Of a DNA stretch of 5,599 bases, positions 4,574 to 5,599 are shown one piece after another (the first letter of the stretch is position 1; each line of letters starts with the position of its first letter). The DNA lies in contig JANYFH010000402.1 in assembly GCA_025362705.1 (NCBI GenBank), positions 1 through 5,599 of the forward strand, in the 5' to 3' direction. The notes under the pieces were generated by a model that searched no databases, was not told the origin of the DNA, and saw only the letters and a list, made by a program, of their open reading frames with translations. This stretch comes from Betaproteobacteria bacterium. GTDB taxonomy: Bacteria; Pseudomonadota; Gammaproteobacteria; Burkholderiales; Usitatibacteraceae. The position numbers were made by a program, and so were the translations under genes.

Positions 4574-4780
4574 ATGAAACTACTCGCCGCCGTTTTCGCT
4601 GCCATTGCGCTCCTCGCCGCCCTGCTCGGATTCGGGACCAACGCGATACCGATTTTGTGCACGCTCGGCAAAGTCGCTGCCGCAATTGCACTGGCCGGTT
4701 TTGCCGTCACCGCACTGGCCCACGCGACGGAAGATCTGTCGCCGCTGGTCGAATTCAAAGCTGGCGATATGCCTGCGTAA
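4574..4780 (+). CDS. Small two-helix inner membrane protein, DUF1328-like
   Basis: A 68-residue protein. Two hydrophobic helices lie at about residues 2-21 (KLLAAVFAAIALLAALLGFG) and 25-49 (IPILCTLGKVAAAIALAGFAVTALA); a short acidic tail ATEDLSPLVEFKAGDMPA follows. The AALLGFG motif at the end of helix one, the following short loop and the lysine early in helix two match the layout of DUF1328/YtjA peptides. Those are tiny inner membrane proteins of unknown role that often sit beside CsbD, entericidin and similar stress genes. The start has AGGGA 9 nt upstream. The 5' region carries the 33-bp element shared with the other small membrane-peptide gene. It is divergent from the kinase and 121 nt ahead of the transglutaminase-like gene on the same strand. 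Confidence 0.75.
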   Translation: MKLLAAVFAAIALLAALLGFGTNAIPILCTLGKVAAAIALAGFAVTALAHATEDLSPLVEFKAGDMPA

Positions 4781-4901
4781 GAACTGACAGCTGATTTCCG
4801 CGTCGAGCCCTTCCGGTTTTCGGACGCATTTTCCAATGTACGCAGATCAAAAAAAGTTTCGCGCCACGGCATTTCCAAGTTGCTTCACCCAGGAGAGAAA
4901 A

Positions 4902-5599
4902 ATGATCCGCATGGATTATCAAGTTGAGTTGCAGTACGAGACCCAGGATCACTGCGACTTCGTGCTCAATATTTGCCCGGCACGTACGCGTTCGCAACGC
5001 GTGCTGAATGAATCGTTCATGGTTGAGGGCGCCACATCCTCATATACTTTTACCGATCCGATTACGGCCAATCGCATCAACCGTTTGTACACTGAAGGCG
5101 GGCTGGTGAATGTCCGCTATGCAGGCACCGTTGAGCTCGAGCACGTCATCAATGATCCAGCCATGCTCGAGGAGCGGGCGATTCGCAGCATGCCGTCCGA
5201 AGTCATTCCCTACATTCTGCCCAGCCGTTTCTGTCCGTCCGACAAAATGAAGGACGTTGCGATGGCAATGTTTGGCAATGCGCGTCCCGGGTTTCATCGC
5301 GTTGCCGCGATCTGCGACTGGGTAACGCAACACCTGCAATTCAAACCCGGCGCATCCGATGCAACGACTTCCGCGCTCGATACCTTTAACTCGCGCGCAG
5401 GCGTTTGTCGTGATTACGCCCATTTGATGATCACCATGTGCCGCGCATTGAATATTCCCGCGCGTTACGTTACCGGCGTCGATTACGGCGCTGATCCCGC
5501 ATTCGGGCCGACCGATTTTCATGCCTATGTCGAAGTGTTTTTAGGCCAGCGCTGGTATCTGTTTGACGCCACCGGCATGACACCGGTGATGGGTCTGAT
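4902..5599 (+). CDS. Transglutaminase-like cysteine protease-fold protein (partial, runs off right edge)
   Basis: 232 residues are visible and the frame is open at the right edge. Residues about 1-85 form a beta-rich N-terminal domain (YQVELQYETQDHCDFVLNIC...) like the one that precedes the catalytic core in bacterial transglutaminase-like proteins. Residues about 115-225 are the transglutaminase core (PF01841) with the full triad: Cys169 in AGVCRDYAHL, His207 in DFHAYVEVF and Asp222 in WYLFDATGM. The family includes peptidases and amidases acting on peptides or cell-envelope material; the substrate cannot be told from sequence. No signal peptide is seen, so it is likely cytoplasmic. ATG 4902 is supported by AGGAG 6 nt upstream; ATG 4911 is an in-frame alternative without a better site. 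It may be read from the promoter of the 4574 gene, 121 nt upstream, where no strong terminator is seen. Confidence 0.88.
   Translation, partial: MIRMDYQVELQYETQDHCDFVLNICPARTRSQRVLNESFMVEGATSSYTFTDPITANRINRLYTEGGLVNVRYAGTVELEHVINDPAMLEERAIRSMPSEVIPYILPSRFCPSDKMKDVAMAMFGNARPGFHRVAAICDWVTQHLQFKPGASDATTSALDTFNSRAGVCRDYAHLMITMCRALNIPARYVTGVDYGADPAFGPTDFHAYVEVFLGQRWYLFDATGMTPVMGL

Noticed and set aside
4800..4832. Possible terminator between the small membrane gene and the transglutaminase-like gene
   Set aside because: GCGTC/GACGC and TCCG/CGGA stems are only 4-5 bp and mutually exclusive; the following ATTTT is short. Too weak to call.
5040..5522. Minus-strand 160-residue open frame opposite the transglutaminase-like gene
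   Set aside because: The plus-strand frame has a complete catalytic triad and a good ribosome site; the antisense frame shows no motif.

Overview
The window looks like chromosomal DNA of a betaproteobacterium, most likely Burkholderiales and perhaps Oxalobacteraceae. This is judged from moderate-to-high GC, codon use, and the mix of small envelope and stress proteins: entericidin, CsbD, a glycine-zipper lipoprotein, a BON-type lipoprotein and DUF1328-like membrane peptides. The dispersed repeat core GTCG-YCCCGGCGAAGG also fits. The taxonomic call is an inference; no rRNA or other marker gene is present.

Layout, left to right. At 1-246 (minus) is the N-terminal part of a lipoprotein that runs off the left edge. 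It is divergent from an entericidin-like 46-residue lipoprotein at 442-582 (plus). Their shared 195-bp intergenic region holds a dyad and a 10-bp direct repeat. A convergent hairpin pair (609-682) closes the entericidin gene and the next minus-strand gene. That gene, 729-1271, encodes an exported protein with three repeated units, each carrying a C-x10-C pair. Next on the minus strand come a CsbD-family protein (1382-1612), a glycine-zipper lipoprotein (1702-2136) and a 70-residue two-TM peptide (2197-2409). A 126-bp imperfect inverted repeat and a separate hairpin (2529-2719) follow. Then comes a large CHASE3 histidine kinase of the NarL/HisKA_3 class (2721-4229, minus). A 344-bp divergent control region (4230-4573) separates the kinase from a second small two-TM, DUF1328-like peptide (4574-4780, plus). 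Last is a transglutaminase-like protein (4902 to the right edge, plus).

How the parts may work together: almost every gene is a small envelope or stress-protection protein around one membrane sensor kinase. The most notable signal is regulatory. The two small membrane-peptide genes, on either side of the kinase and on opposite strands, share a 33-bp upstream element (31/33 identical), each copy exactly 19 bp from a -10-like hexamer. Looser relatives of its two parts (GTCCTAC and CTTGTCCG) lie upstream of the kinase and of the first lipoprotein. This suggests a small local regulon, possibly run by the unseen partner response regulator of the kinase; that link is inference. A second notable point is a run of four exact 11-residue repeats between the second membrane helix and the DHp domain of the kinase.
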